Shown in pieces: positions 1 through 6,990 of a stretch of DNA of 14,578 bases. The translations under genes and the position numbers were made by a program. Origin of the DNA: a bacterium (GTDB lineage Bacteria; B130-G9); assembly GCA_021160245.1 (NCBI GenBank), contig JAGHCW010000217.1, positions 1 through 14,578 of the forward strand. Reading direction: 5' to 3'. The stretch's first letter is position 1. Each line of letters opens with the position of its first letter. Below the pieces are notes generated by a model. That model did no database searches and had not been told where the DNA came from. It was given only the letters and a program-made list of their open reading frames with translations.

Positions 1-694
1 GGATAAAGCAAGCCGTGAAGGCAAACGAGTGATACATCGGCAGGAAGGCGATGAATACGTCTTCTTCCGAGACCGGCATGGCCGCGCGGCAGGCCAGGGC
101 GTTAGACGTGATATTGCCATGCGTGAGCACGACGCCCTTCGGCTCGCCGGTTGTCCCGGACGTATAGAGTATCAGCGCCGGGCCATCGCGCGTGGAGTTG
201 CCATTCATAAGCCGCTCGCCGTTCGCTATCTCGCCGGAATGTGAATACTCAATCGCCCCGGCGGCGTCCCAGCGGGCGCATACCAGAAGCGGCTTTAGAC
301 CGGACGCCTCGATTCCCGCCTCCACCACCGGACACAATCCCTCCGAGCATATCCCCGCTACGGGACGAGAATGCGCCATCAGCGAAGCCAGCTCCCGGGG
401 CGTGTACTGAACCGAGAAAGGAACCGCGACTGCGCTAATTTCGAAGATCGCGAAGTAGGCAATCACAAACGCTGGGCAGTTGGGCATCGCAATGAACACC
501 CTATCTCCCCCTGAGACGCCGCACTCCGTAAGATGCCGACCCAAACGGCCAGCTTCTTTGAACAATTCCCCATAGGTTAAGGTTTGGGCGAGGTAGTGAA
601 TCGCAGGTTTCTCCGGAAATCTCCTCGCAGATTCGGCGAGAAGACCGTGAAGTGATGAGGCTGCCGTTAGCGGAAGGTCTTGTTCGGTCACCAT
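1..694 (-). CDS. AMP-dependent acyl-CoA synthetase/ligase, N-terminal part (runs off window)
   Basis: Reading the minus strand gives 231 codons starting MVTEQDLPLT. The translation has the adenylate-forming fold: LTYGELF near residues 39-45, the region around PNCPAFVIAYFAIF (71-84), and the phosphate-binding A3 motif YTSGTTGEPKG at 177-187, followed by LPMYHSFAF (218-226). Enzymes of this superfamily activate a carboxylate with ATP and load it onto CoA. The substrate cannot be told, because the rest of the substrate pocket and the C-terminal lid lie beyond base 1. The ATG at 694-692 is preferred because GGAAG sits 6 nt upstream and an in-frame TAG closes the frame near 761. It is transcribed away from the next gene, so 695-1084 is a divergent control region. 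The missing 3' part is due to the window edge, not a visible lesion. Confidence 0.9.
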   Translation of the reverse strand, partial: MVTEQDLPLTAASSLHGLLAESARRFPEKPAIHYLAQTLTYGELFKEAGRLGRHLTECGVSGGDRVFIAMPNCPAFVIAYFAIFEISAVAVPFSVQYTPRELASLMAHSRPVAGICSEGLCPVVEAGIEASGLKPLLVCARWDAAGAIEYSHSGEIANGERLMNGNSTRDGPALILYTSGTTGEPKGVVLTHGNITSNALACRAAMPVSEEDVFIAFLPMYHSFAFTACFI

Positions 695-905
695 TGCTTG
701 CTTCCTATCAGCTCCGATGTCTCTTGCGTTGTGGAATAAGTCCCTCGTCTCCAAAGAGATCTAGCGGTTTGACACTAATCAGATTGGGCGTCAGAATCAA
801 GCGCCGCGAAAGCCTTAGTCTCCTTTTCACGCATAATTCGGCGAGTTTCTCCCGATTGCGGCTTGATTGCGCTCGTCATCTATCATTCGGATGCGAAGTT
901 GCTTG

Positions 906-915
906 ACCTCGAGGT
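906..915. promoter_or_regulatory. 10-bp perfect palindrome, possible operator
   Basis: ACCTCGAGGT is a perfect inverted repeat in the divergent spacer between the acyl-CoA synthetase and the GT39-like gene, 26 bp before the first direct-repeat copy. A dimeric repressor site is possible, but a 10-bp palindrome can occur by chance and no second copy was noticed nearby. Confidence 0.2.
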
Positions 916-940
916 TACGGGAAGATATATTTGATGCTGG

Positions 941-1030
941 TTTAATCGCACTATACTAGAGAAATTATGCGCGTTGCTGTTTTATTGCAGGATTTGGTTT
1001 GGTGATTTAATCGGACTATTATAGAGATAT
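941..1030. repeat. Imperfect 25-bp direct repeat pair in the divergent control region
   Basis: Copies at 941-965 and 1006-1030 match at 21 of 25 positions. They share the core TTTAATCG-ACTAT and a following AGAGA, and are 65 bp apart (about six helical turns). Each carries a -10-like hexamer at the same offset, TATACT at 952-957 and TATTAT at 1017-1022. This fits a duplicated promoter core or two binding sites of one regulator on the same DNA face. The flanks between the copies are not repeated, so it is not a simple tandem duplication. Confidence 0.55.
994..1022 (+). promoter_or_regulatory. Candidate sigma70-type promoter for the GT39-like gene
   Basis: TTGGTT (994-999) is followed after 17 bp by TATTAT (1017-1022). 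This would place transcription start near 1029 and leave a leader of about 55 nt before the proposed start at 1085. The -10 lies inside the second copy of the direct repeat. The -35 is a 4/6 match, so the call is tentative; the TATAAT on the opposite strand at 1018-1023 could equally serve the divergent gene. Confidence 0.35.
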
Positions 1031-1084
1031 TCCTCTATCTGACTTCTTTTAGCTTTGCGCCCAGTGGGGCAAGGACGGTGAGAG

Positions 1085-2671
1085 ATTAGACGTCATATCA
1101 TCGCTCTGTTTGCCCTTTTGTGCCTTGCGGTAGTTCTTAGGGCGACAAACACTGACTTCGGCCTTCCCCGTTCGCCACGCGGCTTTGAGGTCCACAATGC
1201 CGACTCCAGCATCGGATTTCTCGCTCATTCTCTAGGATTTGAGAGTATCTCCTGCTCAACTACGAGCGACGGCCTAGAGAGGGCGAGCGATCGTCACGGC
1301 CGGACAATTCGATTAAGCAGAATCGCAACGTGTATCTTGAGTATCGGGACCTGCCTCCTGGTCTTTCTTTCGCTGAAGAACTCCAGCCCAAGTTGGATGG
1401 CCTACCTCGCTGCTTTTCTCGCCATAACTCATCCGATTCTCATCTTCCAGGGCCGCTTCGGGCTACGAGAGACTTTGGCCGGGGCACTTTCGCTCGCCGG
1501 ACTCTGCCTCGTGGCGAACAGCAAGGGCAAGAAATGGGGAGCGAGGCTCTTCATTGCCGGCTTCCTGCTAACGCTTGGGGCTGGTAATGCCGTGTCGGCG
1601 GGGGTTCTCTGGCCATTGGCACTCCTGACGCATTCGATCCTATCGAACCGGAAGAGGAGAATGCTCGATTTCCCTTTCTTGAGCTCTTTGCTCGCAATAA
1701 TCGCCCTGGCGCTATTTTTTTCCGAAGCTCCCATCCTCTTCCCGATCTCGCTCTCATTGCTGGCAATCGGCGGATTCGCAGTCGTGGCCTTCGGATCGAG
1801 CCCGTTAGCCTTCTTGAGGGAATCCAAACAGCGGCAGTTACTTGCCGGAGCGTCCGGCGCCGTGTTTGCATCCGTCATGCGTCACACGCTTTGCTCAACA
1901 CAGGAGGCGCCATCGGGCGGATTCGACGCTCTTTATGACGCGATCGCACCCGAGCCGCTCTCCTTCGCAGTCATACCGATACTGATAGCTGCCTCAATTG
2001 GCTTCGGCTGGTCGCTGGCCTACGGCAAGAAGGAGCAGTCGGTCTGGCTGGCCTACGCGGCGGTCTCCGTCGTCTTGGCCCTCTTCTTTGCCAGAGAATA
2101 TGAGGCCGGAATAGCCACTGCAATTCCCATTCTCTGCGTGTTTGCCGCAATAGGAGTACACGGTCTCGGCAAGATGCTACTAGACTCGTTCAATCTCATC
2201 TCCCGGTTCCGTTGGACACCGATAGTGCTTGCGGCAGTGGTAGCTGTCTTTCCTCTAATTCATGGCATCGAACTTTTGGTGAATCTCGCCAAAAGAACGA
2301 CGCTGGACGCGGCCGTGGCGTGCATTGAGCGGACGGTCCCGCAGGGTTCGGTGGTCGCTGTTGAAAGGGGCCTGCTCGAGCTTCCGGCTCAGCGGTTTCG
2401 CACGTTTTACGTCGAAAAGGCGGGCGAGAATTCGCCGGAGTTCTACACCAAAAGGAAGATCGAGCACTTGGTTGTGGGCGTCGATAACATCCTTGAGGCG
2501 CAGACGCAGCTTGCTGGAATCAATTACTCGCGGCTTTTTATTGCTGCAAAGAGCGTTGCGGCATTTGAGAGTGGCGACAAGCTGGTCGGGCCGAAGGTGC
2601 TTTTGATTACTCTGGACGAGGCGCGGCTCCCAAGAGACGACGGGCGTCATAATACGGCTCATATAGAATGA
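1085..2671 (+). CDS. Polytopic membrane protein, GT39/ArnT-like glycosyltransferase family (putative)
   Basis: About 528 residues with roughly ten hydrophobic helices followed by a soluble C-terminal domain, the layout of GT-C glycosyltransferases of the GT39/ArnT type that use lipid-linked sugars at the membrane. Supporting stretches are the ITHPILIFQGRFGLRETL loop-helix and the post-membrane segment LDAAVACIERTVPQGSVVAV, like the after-helix domain of GT39 proteins. The usual acidic loop after helix 1 is not clear (FEVHNADSS at best), so the catalytic assignment is uncertain. The start is odd. The first ordinary start in frame is TTG 1118, which would cut the first transmembrane helix (RRHIIALFALLCLAVVLR). 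The frame opens at 1082 and ATT at 1085 sits 9 nt after AAGGA, so I begin there. A one-base error joining GTG 1078 is the alternative. It is followed by an Fe-S protein gene after 25 bp, likely co-transcribed. Confidence 0.6.
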   Translation: MRRHIIALFALLCLAVVLRATNTDFGLPRSPRGFEVHNADSSIGFLAHSLGFESISCSTTSDGLERASDRHGRTIRLSRIATCILSIGTCLLVFLSLKNSSPSWMAYLAAFLAITHPILIFQGRFGLRETLAGALSLAGLCLVANSKGKKWGARLFIAGFLLTLGAGNAVSAGVLWPLALLTHSILSNRKRRMLDFPFLSSLLAIIALALFFSEAPILFPISLSLLAIGGFAVVAFGSSPLAFLRESKQRQLLAGASGAVFASVMRHTLCSTQEAPSGGFDALYDAIAPEPLSFAVIPILIAASIGFGWSLAYGKKEQSVWLAYAAVSVVLALFFAREYEAGIATAIPILCVFAAIGVHGLGKMLLDSFNLISRFRWTPIVLAAVVAVFPLIHGIELLVNLAKRTTLDAAVACIERTVPQGSVVAVERGLLELPAQRFRTFYVEKAGENSPEFYTKRKIEHLVVGVDNILEAQTQLAGINYSRLFIAAKSVAAFESGDKLVGPKVLLITLDEARLPRDDGRHNTAHIE

Positions 2672-2696
2672 CTGAGCGTAACCAGAAGGTGCAATA

Positions 2697-3449
2697 ATGA
2701 CCGATGATCTCAAGGATGTCGTCTCCGAATTGGCCCAGCGGATGCTGGTGGAATGGGACGTCAATTCAATCTGCACAGATGTGCTGATCGGATTCTGTGA
2801 CCTTATGAGCGACGAGGCGCTTAGGGCAATCGATGAGCATCCCAGGCCACACAAAAAACCGCACGAGCTCTTGCCCGGCACAAGGAGCGGCATGGCCTTC
2901 TTTCTTCCGTTCAATAAAGAGATAGTCGAATCCAATCGCGGCGGCAGATGGGCATCACGAGAATGGGTTGAGGCCTACATATCAGTCAATAGGCTCGCCC
3001 AACGGATAGGCGCCGTGGTCTCGCTGGCCATAGGGGCGGCTGGCGAGCAAGCGCGATCTGTCCCCCCCACCGGCGATTTCAGCGAAGAGACGCTTTCGTC
3101 AAACTGGTCACATAAGCTCATCGGGGAGCTTTGTGGTCTGGGTCACATCGGGCTGCATCAGATGCTGATCACGCCGGCGGGATGCGCAGGGCGCCTCATC
3201 TCGCTCGTAACAACGGCCGAGTTGGAGCCGTCGTCAAGGTCTGATGCGCAACTCTGCGCCTACCTGCGCGATGAGAGCTGCGTCGAGTGCATTGAGGCCT
3301 GCCCTGTGGGTGCAGTACGCCCCGACGGCTTTGATGCTCAGGCGTGTTATCGCCATTGCATAGCCAACGCGTTGAGGCTGCCGGAGATGCCTCTAGCTGA
3401 GGTCTGCGGCAAGTGTGCGGCTACAAGATGCGCTCTTGGGCCCGGGTAG
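2697..3449 (+). CDS. QueG-like 4Fe-4S double-cluster protein (epoxyqueuosine reductase-related)
   Basis: A 250-residue protein. The centre carries the SHKxxG...GLGxIG...LITPAG...RLISLVTT signature (about 138-173) seen in epoxyqueuosine reductase and its relatives. It is followed by ferredoxin-like cysteines: C195-x2-C198-x3-C202-P, then C217 and C221, and a second group C237-x2-C240-x4-C245. This spacing can hold two [4Fe-4S] clusters. QueG itself reduces epoxyqueuosine in tRNA with cobalamin, but it is longer (about 350-380 aa) with a conserved N-terminal B12 region that I do not recognise here. I therefore call it a paralogous Fe-S oxidoreductase of unknown substrate. ATG 2697 has AGAAGGTG 7 nt upstream. 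It lies 25 bp behind the GT39-like gene and only 13 bp from the convergent cytochrome gene. Confidence 0.75.
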   Translation: MTDDLKDVVSELAQRMLVEWDVNSICTDVLIGFCDLMSDEALRAIDEHPRPHKKPHELLPGTRSGMAFFLPFNKEIVESNRGGRWASREWVEAYISVNRLAQRIGAVVSLAIGAAGEQARSVPPTGDFSEETLSSNWSHKLIGELCGLGHIGLHQMLITPAGCAGRLISLVTTAELEPSSRSDAQLCAYLRDESCVECIEACPVGAVRPDGFDAQACYRHCIANALRLPEMPLAEVCGKCAATRCALGPG

Positions 3450-3462
3450 ATGCGAGCTCAGG

Positions 3463-4026
3463 CTAGTGCCCCCCTGTGCAGCCAAGCTTCTTAACCCGGG
3501 ACTTCGCGTCAAAATCGGCGCTCCTGTGGCAAAGTATGCAGATTCGCGCCAGCTGACACTCGGCACAGCTCACATTGCCGTATTCTGGGTCATCATCCCC
3601 CATCCGGCGTGCCTGAACATGTGCAGACCCCGGACCGTGACACGCCTCGCATGTCACCGCGGCCAGGTGAGGCGTGCTTTCTATGTCGATGAATCCGCTC
3701 CGCTCAAAAAAGCCCGTAGTATGACACCGCAGGCACTCGGTTGCATTCTGATCGCCTCGCTTAACTAGTGGCTGATAAGACCTGGAATGGGCAGATTTCG
3801 ACCATTTATCAAACTGCTTTGAATGACAATCTCGGCAGATTTCTGGCCCGACAAACAGGAGATTGCCGTCGGGCGGTAGAGGCGATGTGCCCGCTATGAC
3901 AGTGGCTTGGGCGGTTTTATCGGGCGACTGGGGCGGGCTATCCTGCACCTTCAGGCATCCGACGAGAGCACAAAGGGCAAGAATAGGCACTATGTATGCA
4001 GCTCTTGCAGCTTCTGCCCTCGACAT
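3463..4026 (-). CDS. Multiheme c-type cytochrome lipoprotein, cytochrome c554-like
   Basis: 187 residues. The N-terminus is a lipoprotein signal: hydrophobic 11-22, then lipobox LVGC with the lipidated Cys at 24. Four CxxCH heme sites are visible: CRDCH 64-68, CLRCH 98-102, CEACH 126-130 and CILCH 163-167. The surrounding CHSKQFDKWSKSAHSRSY and CEACHGPGSAH are typical of the cytochrome c554 family, periplasmic electron carriers. A fifth position reads CAECQ (154-158), one base from CAECH, and the last residues CTGGH resemble a heme site lacking its second Cys. The ATG directly follows the rimI stop (TAG-ATG), so translation is probably coupled to rimI. The partner oxidoreductase is not in the window. 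The family call is secure; the biological role is not. Confidence 0.85.
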   Translation of the reverse strand: MSRAEAARAAYIVPILALCALVGCLKVQDSPPQSPDKTAQATVIAGTSPLPPDGNLLFVGPEICRDCHSKQFDKWSKSAHSRSYQPLVKRGDQNATECLRCHTTGFFERSGFIDIESTPHLAAVTCEACHGPGSAHVQARRMGDDDPEYGNVSCAECQLARICILCHRSADFDAKSRVKKLGCTGGH

Positions 4027-4536
4027 CTAATGTAGAGGCCTGACCATCACGAGCGCGTCCTCGCCATCGGGGTAATAGCCCTTCTCCACATGGTGGACGC
4101 TGAATACGTGCTTCCGATAAAGCTCGATAGCTGCCTCATTGGACTTCCTGACCTCCAAAACCGCCGTGCTGAGATTCTTCTTGGCGAACCTGTCCAGCGC
4201 ATGAAGAAGAAGCTGCTCGCCCCACCCGGCGCCTCTAAATTTCTTGGAAACGGCTAGATTCAGAATGTGGCCCAGGCCAACCTCGCGCATCAGGCAGACA
4301 TAGCCGGCCAGCTCGGTGTCCCCGTTCGCGCTTTCATGCTCCAGCACGAATACTGACCCGCGAAATCCCCCAGGGGATTTGGCCAGGAAAAGAAACGCAG
4401 AACGCGACCAAGGGTGTGGAAACGTCTCCTGCTCAACGCGATAGACATCCGGTAGGTCGCGCCCGCGGAAGGGGCGAATTTTGAACTCGCCGGAGGGCTT
4501 GGGCATATCCCGGGTAGTAAGCTCTTCAGGTGGCAT
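4027..4536 (-). CDS. rimI: Ribosomal protein S18-alanine N-acetyltransferase
   Basis: 169 residues with a GNAT fold. RimI-type landmarks in order: ExxxFPHPWS (35-44), the acetyl-CoA loop KFRGAGWGEQLL (99-110), LEVRKSNEAAIELY (127-140) and KGYYPDGEDALVM (152-164), the C-terminal signature of RimI. It acetylates the N-terminal alanine of ribosomal protein S18 from acetyl-CoA. The short extra N-terminus (about 10 residues) means translation could also begin at M11; the ATG at 4536 has AGGGA about 10 nt upstream. It follows tsaB in the usual tsaB-rimI order and is immediately followed by the cytochrome gene. A 20-codon open frame overlaps its start from the tsaB side. Confidence 0.9.
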   Translation of the reverse strand: MPPEELTTRDMPKPSGEFKIRPFRGRDLPDVYRVEQETFPHPWSRSAFLFLAKSPGGFRGSVFVLEHESANGDTELAGYVCLMREVGLGHILNLAVSKKFRGAGWGEQLLLHALDRFAKKNLSTAVLEVRKSNEAAIELYRKHVFSVHHVEKGYYPDGEDALVMVRPLH

Positions 4537-4588
4537 GACCGACGCGTCCCTGCATGACTTCCAAGAGCGACCTGATCATCTTCACCAT
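4526..4588 (-). other. Possible 20-codon mini-ORF linking tsaB and rimI
   Basis: Its ATG overlaps the tsaB stop (TGATG) and is preceded at ideal distance by AAGGAGG, the best Shine-Dalgarno sequence in this stretch. It encodes MVKMIRSLLEVMQG... and stops 11 bases inside rimI, in a different frame. It may be a relay peptide carrying ribosomes from tsaB to the rimI start. Chance is possible, because AAGGAGG also encodes tsaB codons (K-E-A). Confidence 0.3.
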
Positions 4589-5310
4589 CACCCGGCCTCC
4601 TTGCCCTTGGGCGCACCGTTCTTTGCATCCCTAGCAAGCTCAGCGTTCGATTTCCTAAGATAGGCCGGACGAATATCCGCCGGACCAACTGTCGGCCTAT
4701 TTTTCGCGCATTCCGCCACGCACGCTACAATGCTGCTTCCGCGGGCATGGCGAAGGTGATGAGGCGCAAGCACATATTCAGAGCTCATGGCGGCTGAAAT
4801 GACATCTCCATAGACATCTATACCCGTGCCCAAGAAGATGACCTTCTCGCCGGAAACCAGCCGCAAGACCTCCTCAGGCTCAACGGCTGCCTCAGCGGTT
4901 TCCCTGACCATTCCGGCTTCCAAAAATCGAAAGAGCGCGGAGAAGACCTCGCCGCGCCTCGCATCAATCATCGGGCAGATAATGTGCGAGGAGCCGGCGT
5001 AGTTGAAGGCAAGACCCTCAAGCGACGAGAATGGCGTAAGCTCTTTGCCCTCTGCGAAGGCTAGCCCCTGCATGACGCTAATGCCAATCCTGAGGCCGGT
5101 GAATGAGCCGGGGCCTATTGAGACCCCTAGCACATCAACGTCATGTATGGGGCAATCAACCGAACTGAGCAGATAATCAATACAGCTGAGCAATCGCTGT
5201 GAATGCGTTTGGCCGATCGAGATATTGATCTCCGCGCACGTCTCGCTGTCCGTGTCTAGAAAGCCCACGGCACCGACCTGGGTCGAGGTGTCAACCGCGA
5301 GAATTCTCAT
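4588..5310 (-). CDS. tsaB: tRNA threonylcarbamoyladenosine biosynthesis protein TsaB
   Basis: About 240 residues, close to the usual TsaB length (about 230). It begins MRILAVDTSTQVGAVGF and carries the diagnostic GPGSFTGLRIG at 66-76. It ends with the family's PAYLR...AE segment. TsaB is an ASKHA-fold protein that pairs with TsaD (and TsaE) in transferring threonylcarbamoyl to A37 of ANN-decoding tRNAs; it acts in the cytoplasm. The frame stays open to 5367, but those 19 extra residues do not fit the family, so I start at 5310. No Shine-Dalgarno precedes that ATG. An upstream 11-codon frame with a good GGAGGG ends in ATGA across the start, which may supply ribosomes. tsaD and tsaE are not in this window. 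Confidence 0.93.
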   Translation of the reverse strand: MRILAVDTSTQVGAVGFLDTDSETCAEINISIGQTHSQRLLSCIDYLLSSVDCPIHDVDVLGVSIGPGSFTGLRIGISVMQGLAFAEGKELTPFSSLEGLAFNYAGSSHIICPMIDARRGEVFSALFRFLEAGMVRETAEAAVEPEEVLRLVSGEKVIFLGTGIDVYGDVISAAMSSEYVLAPHHLRHARGSSIVACVAECAKNRPTVGPADIRPAYLRKSNAELARDAKNGAPKGKEAG

Positions 5311-5342
5311 GGCCAAGAGGGATGCAGCACAAGTTGCTTCAT
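5307..5342 (-). other. Possible 11-codon leader peptide coupled to tsaB
   Basis: GGAGGG lies 9 nt before an ATG that opens MKQLVLHPSWP and closes with TGA overlapping the tsaB start codon (ATGA). tsaB itself lacks a recognisable ribosome site, so translational coupling from this leader would explain how it is initiated. Too short to support by homology. Confidence 0.3.
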
Positions 5343-5409
5343 ACCCCACATCCCTCCGCAGTTCCATTGCTCAGCATAGACAGCAAACTCATCGCTCTCC
5401 GAGTGTGTA

Positions 5410-5431
5410 GGGCGGGCTTTCCAGCCTGTCC
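5410..5431. repeat. REP-like hairpin in the spacer between the ALDH gene and tsaB
   Basis: A 9-base arm GGGCGGGCT and its partner AGCCTGTCC flank a TTCC loop, pairing with two G.T wobbles in the plus-strand RNA. The minus strand shows GGCT-GGAA-AGCC, a GNRA tetraloop. The motif (CAGGCTGGAAAGCC) recalls small dispersed intergenic palindromes of planctomycete/candidate-phylum genomes; that resemblance is from memory. A second small hairpin, GAGGC-CGA-GCCTC at 5457-5469, directly abuts the ALDH stop without a T-run. Confidence 0.4.
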
Positions 5432-5468
5432 ATCATATTCATAATGAGAGCCTGCCGAGGCCGAGCCT

Positions 5469-6962
5469 CTAATTCTCGAAATCGTCTATCTGCGCCCTCT
5501 GGAGCTTTCCGCTGAAATCGATATAGACGGACTTCCACTCGGAGAAGACGTCAAGCGATGCGGTTCCGGCCTCACGATGCCCGTTGCCCGTGCCCTTCGT
5601 GCCGCCAAATGGGAGCTGTATCTCGGCCCCAATCGTCGGGGCGTTCACGTAGAAAATGCCCGTGTGAACCTCACGCATTGCCACAAACGCCTTGTTTATG
5701 TCCTGCGTGTAGATCGAGGCGGACAGGCCAAAGCTCGTGTCGTTGCAGATGTCAATTGCGTCATCTAGGTCGTCAATCGTGATTATCGAGACCACCGGAC
5801 CGAATATCTCCTCTCGAGCAATCCGCATGTCGCGCTTCACGCCGGAGAATATCGTCGGCTCATAGAACGAGCCTTTCTCGCAGCCGGGGCCGTCATATCG
5901 CTTGCCGCCAGTCTGCAGCTCCGCGCCCTCTTTCTTTCCTATCTCAACGTATGAGTGAACGGTCTTGAGCTGACCCTCGCTGACCGTTGGGCCAACATCA
6001 ACCTTCGGGTCTAGGCCATCGCCGAGCTTCAATTTCTTGACCGCCTCAACGTAGCGCTCAATGAACTCCTGGGCGACGCTCTTATGCACGATTATTCTAC
6101 TCGTCGCCGTGCAACGCTGACCGGTCGTGCCAAATCCGCCCCATACAGCCCCCTCAAGGGCTTGGTCGAGATTCGCATCGTCCATCACCATGATCGCGTT
6201 CTTGCCGCCCATCTCGAGGCAGACTCGTTTCATGTTGCGGGCGCCGAGCGTGCTGATGTTCGTTCCTATCTCAGTCGAGCCCGTAAACGAGATCAAGTTG
6301 ACATCCTTGTGGACGACCATGTCGTCACCGATCTCGCTCCCGGACCCCGTAACAACGTTGAAAACGCCCGCCGGAAGGCCAGCCTCCTCATAAACCTCGG
6401 CAAAATGGATGACCGAAAGCGGAGTTAGCGTAGCGGGCTTTATCACGACCGCGTTGCCAACAACGATTGCCGGGAGCGATTTCCACGAGGGTATCGCAAT
6501 CGGGAAGTTCCAGGGAGTTATGGCCGACACGACGCCAATCGGGACCCTTAAAGACATAGCGAATTTGTCGGGCATCTCAGCGGGAACAGTCTGACCAAAG
6601 CATCTTCGGCCCTCTCCGGCCGCATAGAATGCCATATCGATGGCCTCTTGAACGTCGCCCCTCGTCTCGGCTATCACCTTGCCCATCTCTCGCGTCATGT
6701 CACGAGCAATCTCTTCCTTGCGCTTCGTCAGAACCTGGCCGACTTTGTACAGCACCTCGCCTCTTTTCGGGGCAGGCACGAGAGCCCACTTCTTCTGGGC
6801 TGCCCGCGCGGCCTTCATCGCGCGATCGACATCCTCGGCGTTAGACTTCTGATGAATGGCGATAAGCTCGTCTTGATTGGCCGGGTTACGATTCTCATAA
6901 GTGCGTCCGGAAACGCTCTCAACCCATTCGCCGTTAATATAGTTCTTGCATGTTAGAGGCAT
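5469..6962 (-). CDS. NAD(P)-dependent aldehyde dehydrogenase (ketoglutarate-semialdehyde dehydrogenase/YcbD-like class)
   Basis: 497 residues, full ALDH length. Oxyanion-hole Asn is in PWNFP (150-154), the cofactor Lys in IKPATLTP (174-181), the Rossmann FTGSTEIG at 226-233, the general base Glu250 in LEMGGKN, and the nucleophile Cys284 in GQRCTATSR. EEIFGPVVS follows near 383-391. The GFGTTGQRCTATSR context is like alpha-ketoglutaric semialdehyde dehydrogenases and Bacillus YcbD, but substrate cannot be fixed from motifs. It oxidises an aldehyde to an acid in the cytoplasm. AGGAGA is placed 7-8 nt before ATG 6962. It is the last gene of the minus-strand unit, 28 bp behind the 56-residue membrane protein. 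Nothing in the neighbouring genes names its aldehyde. Confidence 0.92.
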   Translation of the reverse strand: MPLTCKNYINGEWVESVSGRTYENRNPANQDELIAIHQKSNAEDVDRAMKAARAAQKKWALVPAPKRGEVLYKVGQVLTKRKEEIARDMTREMGKVIAETRGDVQEAIDMAFYAAGEGRRCFGQTVPAEMPDKFAMSLRVPIGVVSAITPWNFPIAIPSWKSLPAIVVGNAVVIKPATLTPLSVIHFAEVYEEAGLPAGVFNVVTGSGSEIGDDMVVHKDVNLISFTGSTEIGTNISTLGARNMKRVCLEMGGKNAIMVMDDANLDQALEGAVWGGFGTTGQRCTATSRIIVHKSVAQEFIERYVEAVKKLKLGDGLDPKVDVGPTVSEGQLKTVHSYVEIGKKEGAELQTGGKRYDGPGCEKGSFYEPTIFSGVKRDMRIAREEIFGPVVSIITIDDLDDAIDICNDTSFGLSASIYTQDINKAFVAMREVHTGIFYVNAPTIGAEIQLPFGGTKGTGNGHREAGTASLDVFSEWKSVYIDFSGKLQRAQIDDFEN

Positions 6963-6990
6963 GGAGACTCTCCTAATAGTCTGTCAAACA

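Larger units (their letters stand above)
695..1084. other. Gene-free divergent intergenic region (390 bp)
   Basis: No credible gene lies here; the plus-strand open frame at 652-906 has no family signature and no good ribosome site. The region separates two divergent genes and becomes AT-rich from about 920 to 1040. It holds a perfect 10-bp palindrome (ACCTCGAGGT, 906-915), an imperfect 25-bp direct repeat (941-965 and 1006-1030) and promoter-like hexamers. I see no rho-independent terminator or recognisable riboswitch. Confidence 0.6.

Noticed and set aside
652-906. 84-codon plus-strand frame in the divergent spacer
   Set aside because: Overlaps the acyl-CoA synthetase start in antisense, no ribosome site, no recognisable sequence.
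2255-2935. 226-codon open frame on the minus strand
   Set aside because: It is antisense to the GT39-like C-terminal domain and the start of the Fe-S protein, both better supported; no family signature in its translation.
3434-3500. Terminator between the convergent Fe-S and cytochrome genes
   Set aside because: Only 13 bp separate the stops; GGGCCC/CCCGGG palindromes are present but no stem followed by a T-run was found on either strand.
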